Shown here in pieces: positions 25,365 through 25,367 of a DNA stretch of 25,367 bases; positions within the stretch are counted from its first letter, which is position 1, and the number at the start of each line of letters is the position of its first letter. The stretch covers positions 1 to 25,367 of the forward strand of contig CAJWGZ010000005.1 in NCBI GenBank assembly GCA_913041075.1. Direction: 5' to 3'. Position numbers and translations under genes: made by a program. The notes below the pieces were generated by a model. That model was not told the DNA's origin. It searched no databases and saw nothing but the letters and a program-made list of their open reading frames with translations. This DNA is from an uncultured Fidelibacterota bacterium. Its GTDB lineage: Bacteria; Fidelibacterota; Marinisomatia; Marinisomatales; TCS55.

Positions 25365-25367
25365 TGG

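Noticed and set aside
1..25367. CRISPR arrays, insertion sequences, rRNA genes or defence systems
   Set aside because: No direct-repeat arrays, transposase-like frames, or rRNA-like segments are visible; nearly every base lies in respiratory genes.

Overview
The window is almost entirely respiratory Complex I. Two separate nuo gene clusters lie head to tail on the minus strand, and a short divergent plus-strand operon sits at the right edge. The moderate-to-low GC, unfused nuoC and nuoD, and a stand-alone ~300-residue proline dehydrogenase suggest a Gram-negative bacterium of the FCB superphylum or a neighbour such as Marinimicrobia/Ignavibacteria. That placement is a weak inference, because no rRNA or lineage marker is present.

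Layout in transcription order (right to left). Cluster A (23903 to 13594) is nuoA-B-C-D-H-I-J-K-L-M-N. It is an 11-subunit Complex I with no NADH-oxidising module (no nuoE, F or G), and nuoD runs straight into nuoH through an ATGA overlap. A 175-bp spacer follows. Cluster B (13418 to the left edge) is nuoA-B-C-D-E-F-G-H-I-J-K, then a 499-residue MrpD-like antiporter subunit, an 81-residue two-helix membrane protein, a 602-residue MrpD-like subunit with a NuoL-like C-terminal arm, and a nuoM that runs off the window. Cluster B therefore has the full NADH module plus a remodelled, apparently enlarged membrane arm. Whether a nuoN follows lies outside the window.

Right edge (+ strand): a monofunctional proline dehydrogenase overlapping a small CoA-binding (YccU-type) protein. 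They are divergent from cluster A across a 130-bp region carrying back-to-back sigma70-like promoters and nested inverted repeats. The last bases form a hairpin identical in form to a tRNA-Met(CAT) anticodon arm, but no intact tRNA is visible.

Functionally, cluster B should oxidise NADH (FMN in NuoF, Fe-S chain E/F/G/I/B to quinone) and pump ions through H, K and at least three antiporter-like subunits. Cluster A keeps the quinone-reducing and pumping parts but must take electrons from another donor. Proline dehydrogenase would feed electrons into the same quinone pool. The most unusual feature is the cluster B membrane arm, described in the findings.
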